Assembly (NCBI RefSeq): GCF_044582145.1
Contig: NZ_JBDODO010000004.1
Strand: one strand, 5' to 3'
Length of the DNA: 64,000 bases
DNA from: Guyparkeria sp016278265
GTDB taxonomy: Bacteria; Pseudomonadota; Gammaproteobacteria; Halothiobacillales; Halothiobacillaceae
Below, in pieces: positions 30,655-38,517 of this stretch. Position 1 is the stretch's first letter, and every line of letters starts with the position of its first letter. The notes under the pieces are model-generated. The model was not told where the DNA came from. It saw only the letters and a program-made list of their open reading frames with translations, and searched no databases. A program made the position numbers and the translations under genes.

Positions 30655-31552
30655 CCAGGCCTCCGTCGGTCAGGTTGGTGGCGGTGCAGTAGGCGGCGGT
30701 CTGCCGGTCGACGACGATGCTGCTGGTTGGGCTTGCGAGCTCGACGCGCTGGACGCCGGGCTGGTGGAGCGCGGCGTAGATGCCGGAGAGGGTGACGTCG
30801 AGCCCGAGGCGATGCTGCGCGGCGACGTAGTCGTCGATGGCGGCCTGCGCGGAGGCGAGCACGACGGCGCGGTCGGGGCCGGCGTAGAAGTAGAGCGTGG
30901 CGTCGACGGTGTAGTTCTGGCTGGTCGCGCTCTGGACGGTGACGGCGTCGGTGAGCGGCCGGACGTCATCGGCGGAGAGGACGGCGTCGACGGCATCGAG
31001 CAGGGTCTGGCCGGCGCTGCCGTCGCCGGTGCGCGAGAGCACGGTGACGGTGACGGCGCCCGGGCTGGGGCTGGTGGCGCTGGCGTCGAGCACGTCGCCA
31101 TCGGACGACAGGGCGTGGAATACGTAGGCGCCCTCTGGCCCAGCCGTCGAGAAGCCTTCCAGCGAGAGCTGGATGCGGCGGCGGAAGTCGCTGTCGCTCT
31201 CGTAGGTCGGCGGGACCGGCGGGATGGCGTCCGGATCGCCAGCATCCACCAGCAGGCGATCGACGCCGAACAGCGCGCCGAGGTTGTCCAGGTCGGAGCC
31301 TGCGGCGTAGGCGAGCATGACGGCCTTGGATGCCTCGTTGACGCGCTGGCGAAGGATGGTTTCGCGGTAGGCGGCGACTTCGAGCAGCTTGGTGATCGGC
31401 TCGGACTCGAGGGCCAGCGTGTCCTCGAGGTCAGGGTCGCGGGCGATCAGGTCGGCCTTCATCGCGGACAGGATGGTCTCGTAGTCGATCGACTCGACGA
31501 CGTCCGGCGATGCCAGCTGCGAGAGATCAACGGCTGTGAATCCTCCGGCCAT
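30647..31552 (-). CDS. J: P2 gpJ-like baseplate wedge protein
   Basis: A 301-residue baseplate J protein. Conserved segments include LFGVDRLLVDAGDPDAIPPV, RIQLSLEGFSTAGPEGAY and DVRPLTDAVTVQ. It forms the baseplate edge linking fibres to the tube. The stop of gpW lies 1 base upstream of its start and gpI overlaps its end, so the W-J-I group is tightly coupled. Confidence 0.92.
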   Translation of the reverse strand: MAGGFTAVDLSQLASPDVVESIDYETILSAMKADLIARDPDLEDTLALESEPITKLLEVAAYRETILRQRVNEASKAVMLAYAAGSDLDNLGALFGVDRLLVDAGDPDAIPPVPPTYESDSDFRRRIQLSLEGFSTAGPEGAYVFHALSSDGDVLDASATSPSPGAVTVTVLSRTGDGSAGQTLLDAVDAVLSADDVRPLTDAVTVQSATSQNYTVDATLYFYAGPDRAVVLASAQAAIDDYVAAQHRLGLDVTLSGIYAALHQPGVQRVELASPTSSIVVDRQTAAYCTATNLTDGGLGE

Positions 31553-31553
31553 G

Positions 31554-31910
31554 TCAGGACCCCGTGGTGATTGGTAGGCCCGAGAGCGTGACCGGGGTGC
31601 CCCGGTAGCTGCCCTCGATGGTCAGATCGAGATGGCCGGCGGCGGCCCGGGCGTCGTTGGCGGCCACGCGGGTAATGTTCAGGCGTGGCTCCCAGCGGGA
31701 CAGGGCCTCGACGGTGGCGGCGTAGAGCTGCACGAGCGTGCCCTGGTTGAGCGGCTGGTCGAGCAGCCGGAATAGACTCGAGCCGTACTCCCGGCGCATC
31801 ACCCGGCTGCCCACCGGGGTGGTGAGGATGTCGGTGATCGACTGGCGCAGGTGGTCGATGCCGTCGATCGCGGCGCCGGTGGTCCGGTTCATGCCCTGGT
31901 CGGTGATCAT
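31554..31910 (-). CDS. W: P2 gpW-like baseplate protein (gp25-like lysozyme fold)
   Basis: A 118-residue GPW/gp25 protein. MNRTTGAAIDGIDHLRQSI and ILTTPVGSRVMRREYGSSLF are diagnostic. It joins the wedge to the sheath base. The ATG at 31910 overlaps the gpV stop (ATGA), so a long upstream frame is rejected. Confidence 0.92.
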   Translation of the reverse strand: MITDQGMNRTTGAAIDGIDHLRQSITDILTTPVGSRVMRREYGSSLFRLLDQPLNQGTLVQLYAATVEALSRWEPRLNITRVAANDARAAAGHLDLTIEGSYRGTPVTLSGLPITTGS

Positions 31911-32578
31911 TGCGGCTCTCCCGTGGTGCCGCCGGAGTCGCCCGGGTGCGTGTGGTGCTTGCTGCTGATGCCGTCGACGGTGACGTCGCCACCGGTGACG
32001 TCGACGCTGCCGCTGATGCTGGCCGTCGCGCCGGCGCCGCCCTGGCCGATCATGCCGGCCAGATAGGTGAGCAGGCCTTGGGCGGTGACGTCGCCGGTGA
32101 AGGTGCTGTCGGGCGAGTCGACCACGAGCTTCGGCGTGGTGAGCTTGGTCTGCCCGTCCTCGAGGACCAGCGTGGTGTTGCCGACCTGCAGGGTGATTTT
32201 GCCGCCGGCGGGCACGTTCAGGTGGTAGTGCTGGGCGGCGCGGTCGTGGGTTTCCTCGGTGCCGTTCTGGTACCGGGTGGTGTGCTTGGCCGGGTCGGTG
32301 CCGGGTGCCGGGTGGGCGTCGCGGTAGAGCGACGGCAGGACGATGCCCTGGGCGAGATCCCCGCCCGGGGAGAGCAGCACGACTTGTTCGCCGACTTCCG
32401 GCGCCCACCAGCTGCGATCACCGCCGGCGCGGTGGGTGAGCCACGGCAGCCAGCCGGTCACCAGCTCGCCGATGCGGACTTTCAGCCGCGCGCTCGCATA
32501 GTCCGCCTGGTCGACGGTGCCCAGGCGGATCAGGTTCTCGAGGCGGCGATTGATCTCGGCGTTCTGCATGGCGTCCAT
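31907..32578 (-). CDS. V: P2 gpV-like tail spike protein
   Basis: A 223-residue baseplate spike with an OB-fold (residues about 20-85, SARLKVRIGELVTGWLPWLT) and a C-terminal beta-helix with alternating Thr/Val strands. The C-terminal SSKHHTHPGDSGG contains the HxH pattern that binds iron in the spike tip. It punctures the host outer membrane. Start ATG 32578 or 32569 cannot be told apart because neither has a strong ribosome site. It is the first gene of the V operon. Confidence 0.9.
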   Translation of the reverse strand: MDAMQNAEINRRLENLIRLGTVDQADYASARLKVRIGELVTGWLPWLTHRAGGDRSWWAPEVGEQVVLLSPGGDLAQGIVLPSLYRDAHPAPGTDPAKHTTRYQNGTEETHDRAAQHYHLNVPAGGKITLQVGNTTLVLEDGQTKLTTPKLVVDSPDSTFTGDVTAQGLLTYLAGMIGQGGAGATASISGSVDVTGGDVTVDGISSKHHTHPGDSGGTTGEPQ

Positions 32579-32616
32579 GGTCGCCCGCGTGGGCGCGGCT
32601 GGGTAGGTGGGTCTCG

Positions 32617-32641
32617 GTCGGTTAGCGCCTGACTGACTTGA
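32617..32641 (-). promoter_or_regulatory. Late-operon site upstream of gpV
   Basis: The minus-strand sequence reads aagtcagtcaggcgctaacc then gaccg. It matches about 20 of 25 positions of the site upstream of gpO (38482) and about 17 of the sheath-operon dyad. It lies about 50 bases before the gpV start. Confidence 0.55.
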
Positions 32642-32661
32642 CGGGCGTTGCCGCTTGTCGG

Positions 32662-33129
32662 TCAGTCGGGCGTGACCGCGTCGAGGATGGTGTTGGCGAT
32701 GCGGTCGCGGTCCTCGTCCGTGTAGCCGAGCAGCTTGCGTTGGCGGTAGCGGACCAGCGGGCCGGGCTCCTGCGGGTGGTCCTTGAGGCCGTATTGGTGC
32801 ACGCGGGCAATATCGGAGGTGCGGCCACGGCCATCGAAGCCAACGGTGGCCCGGCTGGCCGTGGCCTTGAGCTTGAGGAACCGCGAGGTGCGCAGCTTCT
32901 TGAACATTTCCTGGCGCTTGCGGATGCGGCCTGTCTTGGTGAGCAGCTGGATGCGGCGGCGGTGGTAGCTGGTGCCGTCTGGCTCCTCCTGCCGGGCGAT
33001 GCGATCGGCCTGGCTGCGACGCAGGTCGGTGGCGATGCGCTTGGAGAGCTTGCGGCGCGTACCGGGACCGGCGGCGTTGAGGATCTGCGCCATCCACGGT
33101 TCGAGTGCGTCGATGCGGCGGCTGCTCAT
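32662..33129 (-). CDS. S: P2 gpS-like tail completion protein
   Basis: A 155-residue protein with the gpS (phage virion morphogenesis) pattern: RIATDLRRSQADRIARQEEP and YHRRRIQLLTKTGRIRKRQEM, in part LLTKTGRIRKRQEMF. The ATG at 33129 overlaps the gpR stop (ATGA). It is required to finish the tail for head joining. It is the last gene of the O-S operon. Confidence 0.9.
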   Translation of the reverse strand: MSSRRIDALEPWMAQILNAAGPGTRRKLSKRIATDLRRSQADRIARQEEPDGTSYHRRRIQLLTKTGRIRKRQEMFKKLRTSRFLKLKATASRATVGFDGRGRTSDIARVHQYGLKDHPQEPGPLVRYRQRKLLGYTDEDRDRIANTILDAVTPD

Positions 33130-33518
33130 ACGGTCGGGTGCGGCCCGTAGAGGTCGGCGGGCTCGACCGGATCGCAGTGGGTGAATCCGCCGGTGGTTGG
33201 GTCGCGGCGGACGGCCTCGGTCAGCGGGATGCGCACGGCGAGATCCACGCCCTCGTGGTCGAGCAGGTCGACCTCGAACTCGAGATCGTCCGAACTGATG
33301 TCGGGCTGGTGGTCGCGCACCCAGGCGTAGATCGGCCAGAGGACGTTGTCGGCCTGGCCGTTGTACTCGGTGATGGTTACCTCGCCCTGGTAGCGGTATT
33401 CGAAGGCGTTCTGGGCGGTACCGACCAGCCGGCCGTCGGATGCGTAGACCGACAGGGTCTCGGTGCTGATGCCGGTGAGTTCGAGGATGTGATCGCGCAG
33501 GCCGAGCAGCTTTTTCAC
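33126..33518 (-). CDS. R: P2 gpR-like tail completion protein
   Basis: A 130-residue protein of the P2 gpR family (LRDHILELTGISTETLSVYA, FEYRYQGEVTITEYNGQADN, in part YRYQGEVTITEYNG). It works with gpS in tail completion. It overlaps gpS and the zinc-finger gene by 4 bases each. Confidence 0.88.
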   Translation of the reverse strand: MKKLLGLRDHILELTGISTETLSVYASDGRLVGTAQNAFEYRYQGEVTITEYNGQADNVLWPIYAWVRDHQPDISSDDLEFEVDLLDHEGVDLAVRIPLTEAVRRDPTTGGFTHCDPVEPADLYGPHPTV

Positions 33519-33706
33519 GTGTAGCGCTCCCAGTCGTCACGGCATTCGACGTCACACCAGCGGCGCGGCTTTTCCACCGGGGCCTCGCAGTTGAGGCAGT
33601 AGCCGGTGGCCTTCGGGCCGGATTCGGCCCTGTTGCGATGCGCCTCAATGGACTCTTGCCGGCGTTGCTCGGCTAGGTCAGAAGCCTTGTCATGGATGTG
33701 TTTCAC
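33515..33706 (-). CDS. Small zinc-finger phage protein (63 aa)
   Basis: A 63-residue protein. An N-terminal charged helix (KASDLAEQRRQESIEAHR) is followed by a treble-clef-like zinc site CLNCEAPV, CDVEC. Small DksA/TraR-like or YacG-like zinc proteins occur at this place in P2-type phages. A role in transcription is possible but not shown. It starts at GTG overlapping the stop of a 19-codon frame (TGA/GTGA) and ends overlapping gpR. Confidence 0.65.
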   Translation of the reverse strand: MKHIHDKASDLAEQRRQESIEAHRNRAESGPKATGYCLNCEAPVEKPRRWCDVECRDDWERYT

Positions 33707-33762
33707 GATTTTTCGCCCCCGCCCTTGAGGGCCTTTGTGGCGCGGTCGATGGCGTCGCTCAT
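33703..33762 (-). CDS. Very short coupled frame (19 aa)
   Basis: MSDAIDRATKALKGGGEKS starts at an ATG that overlaps the stop of the holin-like gene and ends at a TGA overlapping the start of the zinc-finger gene. The double overlap suggests it is translated, perhaps only to couple its neighbours. It is not recognised otherwise. Confidence 0.4.
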   Translation of the reverse strand: MSDAIDRATKALKGGGEKS

Positions 33763-34319
33763 TTCTTCACCCGCCCCAGAAGGGAGCCCAGGATGCTGGA
33801 GGGCTGCTGGCCGGCGGCAATCTGCTTGTCCTGGCTGCGCTTGGAGACGTTGACGCCGAGGATCGAGGCCATCGTGACGAACAGCCAAACCAGCATGCCG
33901 GTGAACGCCTGGTCGGAAACCAGCGTCGGGTCCTTGGCGATCGCGTAGACGAGCGCCGCCGACAGGCCGCCGAACGACAGCGCGAGATTCCAGCCGATGG
34001 CAGGGCGCCAGCCGGACTTGTACCAGCCGTCGGCCTGGTACTCGGCGCGCATGGTCTTGTTGATCTCGGTCAGGCGGTTCGTCTCCGACTCGAGGGTGAG
34101 CCGCCGCATCTCTTCGGCGTGGTCGATTTCCATGCGTTTGAGGCGCTCGATCGCTTGCGGATCGGCCTGGATGGCCTCGTAAACCGCATCGGGGGTGTTG
34201 TCCACCCCCAGCACGGAGGCGACCAGCCCACCGATTGCGCCACCCGGCGCGCCCAGCAGGGCGGTGCCGACCAGCGGCGCGGCCTTGCCGACCAGGTTCC
34301 CAACGTCTGACCAGTTCAT
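33759..34319 (-). CDS. Holin-like membrane protein (3TM holin family)
   Basis: A 186-residue protein. An N-terminal glycine-rich hydrophobic part (AAPLVGTALLGAPGGAIGGL) is followed by a charged helix (residues about 55-100), the motif ADGWYKSGWRPAIGWNLAL typical of the 3TM holin family, and two transmembrane helices. It would let the amidase reach the wall, or act as a spanin-type partner. It lies downstream of the amidase, with a second small holin candidate upstream. Confidence 0.75.
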   Translation of the reverse strand: MNWSDVGNLVGKAAPLVGTALLGAPGGAIGGLVASVLGVDNTPDAVYEAIQADPQAIERLKRMEIDHAEEMRRLTLESETNRLTEINKTMRAEYQADGWYKSGWRPAIGWNLALSFGGLSAALVYAIAKDPTLVSDQAFTGMLVWLFVTMASILGVNVSKRSQDKQIAAGQQPSSILGSLLGRVKK

Positions 34320-34333
34320 AAGCGATACCCCTT

Positions 34334-34738
34334 TCAGTCGATCTGCTTTTTTTGGCGCGCCACCCACCAGGCGTGCGCATCGAAGGTGGGACAGGTCTTG
34401 CCGCGGTCGTCGAGATCCCGGTGGCCGACGACCCGCGCGTCCGGGTACACCGATCCCCAGGCAAGCAGCAGGGACTCGAGGGCGTCGAACTGCTCGGGGG
34501 TGAAAGCGTCCGTGCCGATCAGGCAGACGCCAAGCGCTTCGTCGTTGTGCTTGCGCACGTGGGCGCCTTGCCAGTACGGCGGGCGGCCCATCTCGACGCC
34601 ACCGTCGCGACGGATCACGGCGTGGTACCCGATGCCGGACCAGCCGCGCTCTAGGTGCCAACGGTGGATGTCGGCGGCGGAGTCGTCGCGGCCGTTGGGG
34701 CTGTCGCTGCAATGAACGACGAGGTATCGGATGTCCAT
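34334..34738 (-). CDS. Endolysin, N-acetylmuramoyl-L-alanine amidase (T7 lysozyme type)
   Basis: A 134-residue amidase_2 domain protein. The zinc ligands are H9 in LVVHCSDSP, a His in VVGHRDLDD and a Cys in KTCPTFD. The catalytic Tyr is in GIGYHAVIRRDG. It cuts the peptide from muramic acid at lysis. It has no signal peptide, so release needs a holin. The gene overlaps the holin candidate upstream by 1 base. Confidence 0.92.
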   Translation of the reverse strand: MDIRYLVVHCSDSPNGRDDSAADIHRWHLERGWSGIGYHAVIRRDGGVEMGRPPYWQGAHVRKHNDEALGVCLIGTDAFTPEQFDALESLLLAWGSVYPDARVVGHRDLDDRGKTCPTFDAHAWWVARQKKQID

Positions 34739-35079
34739 CAGTCTTTTCTCCGGTGGTTATGCGGGGCGCGGATGAACGACAGCGGGTCGGCGGCGAACTT
34801 CTCGGACAGCTTGAGCAGACCGGGGATGGCGTTCATGGCCGTCAGGCCGAGGACGAAAGCGATGGCGTTCTCGGTCGGCTGGGAGAGGTCGAGCCATTGC
34901 CCGGCGGCCGGGGAGAGGTACCCGGCGGTGAGTGCGCCGGTGAGCACCGCGAGTACGCGGCCGAACACGCTCAAGTCGTCGATGAATCGCAGACTGATGA
35001 CCGCGCCAGCCATGCCGGCGATCACCGCGGCGAACTTGACTCCGAGAAAACCGGCGACGGTGGATGCTGGCTCTGTCAT
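34738..35079 (-). CDS. Holin candidate (113 aa, three hydrophobic segments)
   Basis: A 113-residue protein with hydrophobic stretches VAGFLGVKFAAVIAGMAGAV, VFGRVLAVLTGALTAGYL and AIAFVLGLTAMNAIPGLL, and a basic tail NHRRKD. Size and layout fit a class I holin. It sits between gpX and the endolysin, the usual place of the P2 holin Y. Confidence 0.78.
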   Translation of the reverse strand: MTEPASTVAGFLGVKFAAVIAGMAGAVISLRFIDDLSVFGRVLAVLTGALTAGYLSPAAGQWLDLSQPTENAIAFVLGLTAMNAIPGLLKLSEKFAADPLSFIRAPHNHRRKD

Positions 35080-35080
35080 G

Positions 35081-35287
35081 TCAGTCCCAAAGCTGGATGC
35101 GGGTGTCCTGCGGGTCTGGCAGGGCGGGAACGCGTACTTCGAGGCCGGCGGGTAGCAGCGGGCCGTGATCTGCCAGGCCGGGGTTTTCATCGAGGGTCGC
35201 TTCGACGATCCCGGGGGCGAGCCGGCCGTGCACGCGCAGGCAGAGCTGGTCGACGGTGTCCGATTGCGTGGTGCGTGCGACATACAT
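35081..35287 (-). CDS. X: P2 gpX-like tail protein
   Basis: A 68-residue tail protein X (LysM-like fold): MYVARTTQSDTVDQLCLRVHG and GLEVRVPALP. It is needed for tail assembly. Its start overlaps the gpL stop (TGATG). Confidence 0.9.
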   Translation of the reverse strand: MYVARTTQSDTVDQLCLRVHGRLAPGIVEATLDENPGLADHGPLLPAGLEVRVPALPDPQDTRIQLWD

Positions 35288-35739
35288 CAGATCAGTTCAA
35301 CGGTGGCCAGTGGCCGGCCGCGCAGGGCGGAGAGGCTGTTGCGCACTTCGCGCCACTCGGTGTTGATGCGTTCGTCGAGGGCCTGGGGGTCTCGGGCGGT
35401 GCTGGTGCCGACGCGCCGGGAGTCGACGTCGCGGTATTGCTCGAGCAGGCGGGCCTTGGCGTGGTGATGGACGGCGGCCTGGTAGTAGAGGGCCTCGGTG
35501 GTGCCCAGGCCGGTGTCGCCGTCGAGCTCGCGATCCTCGCGGAAGGGGGCGAGTTGCCGGTTGATGTGGGCGACGGCCATCCGCAGTTGGTAGGCGCTGC
35601 GCGGGTCGTCCATGGTGTGGTCGACCCGCGCGGCCTCGCGGAATTTGGCGAGCGTGATTTCTGGCCAGAAGGCGCCGGCTGCCTGGATGGTCTCGTCGGC
35701 GGAGTTGGCGGTCGGCTGTCCGGTGGCGTCGAAGCTCAC
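35287..35739 (-). CDS. L: P2 gpL-like head completion protein
   Basis: A 150-residue head completion protein that closes the packaged capsid (FWPEITLAKFREAARVDHTM, then RMAVAHINRQLAPFRE). It lies 98 bases after the terminase small-subunit gene. It is in the leftward O-S operon. Confidence 0.9.
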   Translation of the reverse strand: MSFDATGQPTANSADETIQAAGAFWPEITLAKFREAARVDHTMDDPRSAYQLRMAVAHINRQLAPFREDRELDGDTGLGTTEALYYQAAVHHHAKARLLEQYRDVDSRRVGTSTARDPQALDERINTEWREVRNSLSALRGRPLATVELI

Positions 35740-35837
35740 GTCTCACCTCGTTGTGGGTCGGCGGGGATTCGCCGGCAGGGGCCCCGGGAGGACACTCGGG
35801 GTTGCCGGCGGGCCGCCGGTGCGTGGTGCACTCGGGA

Positions 35838-36488
35838 TCAGGCGTCTTTCAGCTTGGGCCGAAGGCGCTCGATGTCTTTTTTCACGCCGACCTTGCTGTC
35901 CAGCTGCAGGGCGCGTTCGAGGTTGGCCATGGCCGGCTCGAAGTGCTCGGCTTCGCGCTGGGCGTAGCCGATGGCCTTGTGCAGCTTGGCGCGGGCCTGG
36001 TCGGGCATGTCGATCTCGGCGGTGATCTCGCCGACGCGCTCGAGCAGGTCGAGGGCGGGGCGCTCGGTCTCGTCGTCGCCCGGCTTGAGGAAGGCGTTGG
36101 CGAGGTCTTCGGCGATGACGGTGCCGGCGTTGCGCTGGTAGCCGTCCGGCATTTCGCCGCCGTGTTCGATCATCGCCTCGGCGATCGGCAGGGCGCCGGC
36201 AAAGTCGCCGGTGTCGATGCGCCAGACCATGACGGTGCTGACGATCTCGTCGATGGGTTCGCCGGATTCCAGTGCGGCCTCGACGTAGGGGCCGTATTTC
36301 TGCAGGAAGTCGCGCTTGAAGGCCGCCTTGCGCTCGACGGACTGGATGCCCTTGAGCGAGCGGCGATGCTCGGCGAGTTGGGCGCGCATCAGTTCGAACT
36401 GGCTGGCCCGGGCGCGGGGCTTGGTGCCCTCGCTGTCGGACTGTGCCCGTCGACGGATGACGTGCCGTTGTGCGGGTGTCATGACCAT
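35838..36488 (-). CDS. M: P2 gpM-like small terminase subunit
   Basis: A 216-residue small terminase (endonuclease) subunit. The N-terminus TPAQRHVIRRRAQSD and FELMRAQLAEHRRSLKGIQS, in part AQLAEHRRSLKGIQSVE, resemble gpM. The C-terminal 50 residues look like a TPR pair (AKLHKAIGYAQREAEHFEPA). It cuts cos with gpP. The start at 36488 has ggaga 7 bases upstream. Confidence 0.88.
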   Translation of the reverse strand: MVMTPAQRHVIRRRAQSDSEGTKPRARASQFELMRAQLAEHRRSLKGIQSVERKAAFKRDFLQKYGPYVEAALESGEPIDEIVSTVMVWRIDTGDFAGALPIAEAMIEHGGEMPDGYQRNAGTVIAEDLANAFLKPGDDETERPALDLLERVGEITAEIDMPDQARAKLHKAIGYAQREAEHFEPAMANLERALQLDSKVGVKKDIERLRPKLKDA

Positions 36489-36517
36489 GATTCAGTCTCC
36501 GTTAGGACACCCCGGGC

Positions 36518-37552
36518 TTAGGCCCAGGTGGTGCCGCCGTCACTGGTGAACTTGATGTTCTCGGCCAGTGCCATGCCGCCGTTGTCTTCGATGACGTAGG
36601 CCTCGTTGACGGACTGGTAGTCCTCGATGCGATCGCGCTCGGGCTTGTCGATGATCGCGCGGCGGGTCGATCCGTTCTGCAGGTAGATCGAGAGGTTGTC
36701 GAGGCGGGTGACCGCGACGGCTCGATCCGGGAAGAACGGCAGCTGGACGGCTTGCAGGCCGCCGATGCGCTTGGCGGACATCATCATGTCGAGTGCGTTG
36801 GACTCGGTCGGGGTGTCGCCGTGGCTCTCGATCAGCGGGAAGAACTTGTCGACCATCAGGCCGCGGCCGAGGATGGCGACCAGTCCGGTGTCCTGGCGGT
36901 ACCACGGGTCGACCAGGCTGTTGACGATGTCGAACACCAGCGCGTCGAGGTTGGCGTAGTCGCCGTCGGTGCCCACATGGATCTCGCCGGCGGTGCCGCC
37001 TTCGTCCATGACGTTGCTGCCCGTGTCGAACTCGCGCAGCTTCTGCAGCCAGCCCTTGTTGACGTCTTGGAGCAGCGGGTTGGTGGCCCGGTCGGATGTG
37101 GCGGCGCGGCTGGTGCCGTTGAAGCCGATCATGATCCGGTCGAGGCGCTGGCGCTGCAGGATCTGGTCGCGCACTTTCCGCTGGAAGTCCAGCAGGTGGG
37201 CCCAGGCGTCGAGCTTGCCGTAGGTCAGGTGCGTGTCGAAGTTGGTCTGGGTACACATGTACCCGTCGGTGTCCAGATTGGTCGGGTCGGTGGTGGACCG
37301 ATCGGTGGAGCTGGTATCCGTGGTGCCGGCAATAGTGCTGCCCACGCCCAGGCCGAGCTTTTCGCCCTGCTGGTTGTCGACGCCCATGATGTTGATGCGG
37401 CGCAGGAAGTCACTGGACTCCTGCATCTTGTTGATCATGGTCTGTTCGACGGCCGGGGAGGCGGCGAACTTGGTCGAGGCATCGGGTACGCCGTTGAGCT
37501 GGGCGATCTGTGCCTTGAAGTCGTTGAAGGCGGTGCGGGTCGTGTTCTTCAT
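36518..37552 (-). CDS. N: P2 gpN-like major capsid protein
   Basis: A 344-residue major capsid protein of the P2 type. MKNTTRTAFNDFKAQIAQLN and SSDFLRRINIMGVDNQQGEK are typical of the N-terminal arm, and NLSIYLQNGSTRRAIIDKPE is near the C-terminus. It assembles with the gpO scaffold. A ggagagcc site precedes the ATG. Confidence 0.93.
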   Translation of the reverse strand: MKNTTRTAFNDFKAQIAQLNGVPDASTKFAASPAVEQTMINKMQESSDFLRRINIMGVDNQQGEKLGLGVGSTIAGTTDTSSTDRSTTDPTNLDTDGYMCTQTNFDTHLTYGKLDAWAHLLDFQRKVRDQILQRQRLDRIMIGFNGTSRAATSDRATNPLLQDVNKGWLQKLREFDTGSNVMDEGGTAGEIHVGTDGDYANLDALVFDIVNSLVDPWYRQDTGLVAILGRGLMVDKFFPLIESHGDTPTESNALDMMMSAKRIGGLQAVQLPFFPDRAVAVTRLDNLSIYLQNGSTRRAIIDKPERDRIEDYQSVNEAYVIEDNGGMALAENIKFTSDGGTTWA

Positions 37553-37565
37553 GTGGCTCTCCGGG

Positions 37566-38411
37566 TCAGCAGTCGGTTGCGGCGCGGCCGTTGCCGCCGT
37601 TGGCGGGTGGACGGTGGCGGTGGTTGGGGTCTTCCTCGCGCTCGATGCTGTCGACGCGCTGGGTGAGGGTGTCGATCTTGTCTTGCCACCCTTCGATTTT
37701 TTCGAGCCGCTGCTCGATCTGGGCGAATAGGGCCTCGCCGGCCTGGGCGCCGGAGTCGCGAGAGTCGCGCACCTGCTCGGCGAGCAGTTCGACCGCCTGG
37801 GTGATGTCGGCGAACCGGGACTCGTCGTTGCGGGTCTGGCGGCTCAAGAGTTCGCGGACTCGGGCCAGCACGCCGGGCTTGTCCTGCTTGCCGTCACCGG
37901 CGCCGTGGTCCTGTTCGTCGTTGAACAGGGCGTCGGCCTCGATGCCGCGGGAGTAGAGGCTGTCGGGCATGTCGCCGTCGAACTCGTCGCGGTGGGCGGC
38001 GGAGAAGGCGGCCATCTCGGTGCCGAGACTCGCCGGGCTGTCGGTCATGGCTAGGCCCATCAGGTAGGCCTTGCCGGTGTCGGCGAAGTTGCGCGCGATC
38101 TCGATGGAGAAGTAGACCTTCTGGCGCTTGGCGGCGGCGGCCTTGAGTTCCGGCAGGGCGTCGATGGAGGCGTAGAGCGCGCGCTTGGTCTCGCCGCTGG
38201 ACGGGTCTTTCCAGTCGCGTGCCTCGACGGCGGTGACGTCACCGTAGGCGGGGAACAGGCTGTCGGGGAGCATGCCGCGCAGGTGCTCCATCCAGATGCG
38301 GGCCCCGTAGGTCTCGGGGTTGTAGGTCTCGGCCATCTGATTGATCTGGTCGGGGGTGATCTCCCGGCCGTCGATGGTCTTGCCGGAGACGGCTACGCGG
38401 TGGAATTTCAT
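37566..38411 (-). CDS. O: P2 gpO-like scaffold and capsid maturation protease
   Basis: A 281-residue capsid scaffold whose N-terminal half is a serine protease. Likely catalytic residues are an Asp in KTIDGREITPD, a His in IWMEHLRGML and a Ser in LAMTDSPASLGTE. The C-terminal coiled coil (ALFAQIEQRLEKIEGWQDKI) is the scaffolding part. It cleaves itself, gpN and gpQ on maturation. It is the first gene of the leftward head operon, divergent from gpP. Confidence 0.9.
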   Translation of the reverse strand: MKFHRVAVSGKTIDGREITPDQINQMAETYNPETYGARIWMEHLRGMLPDSLFPAYGDVTAVEARDWKDPSSGETKRALYASIDALPELKAAAAKRQKVYFSIEIARNFADTGKAYLMGLAMTDSPASLGTEMAAFSAAHRDEFDGDMPDSLYSRGIEADALFNDEQDHGAGDGKQDKPGVLARVRELLSRQTRNDESRFADITQAVELLAEQVRDSRDSGAQAGEALFAQIEQRLEKIEGWQDKIDTLTQRVDSIEREEDPNHRHRPPANGGNGRAATDC

Positions 38412-38481
38412 GGGCTTGTGCCTCGTCGTTGGTGGCTGGCTTTGATGCTGTTCGGATAGTCCTGCCGTTTCAACGCGTTAG

Positions 38482-38506
38482 CGGTCAGTTAGTGCCTAAG
38501 TGACTG
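38482..38506 (-). promoter_or_regulatory. Late-operon site between gpO and gpP
   Basis: On the minus strand it reads cagtcacttaggcactaact followed by gaccg. It matches 20 of 25 positions of both other late sites. Its centre is about 85 bases before the gpO start, almost the same spacing as the sheath-operon site. It ends 12 bases before the gpP ATG at 38518. Confidence 0.6.
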
Positions 38507-38517
38507 GGGGTGGCGCG

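Noticed and set aside
33703..34464. A 253-codon frame overlapping the holin and amidase genes
   Set aside because: Only its last 19 codons fit a coupled frame; the rest is a shadow of conserved genes.
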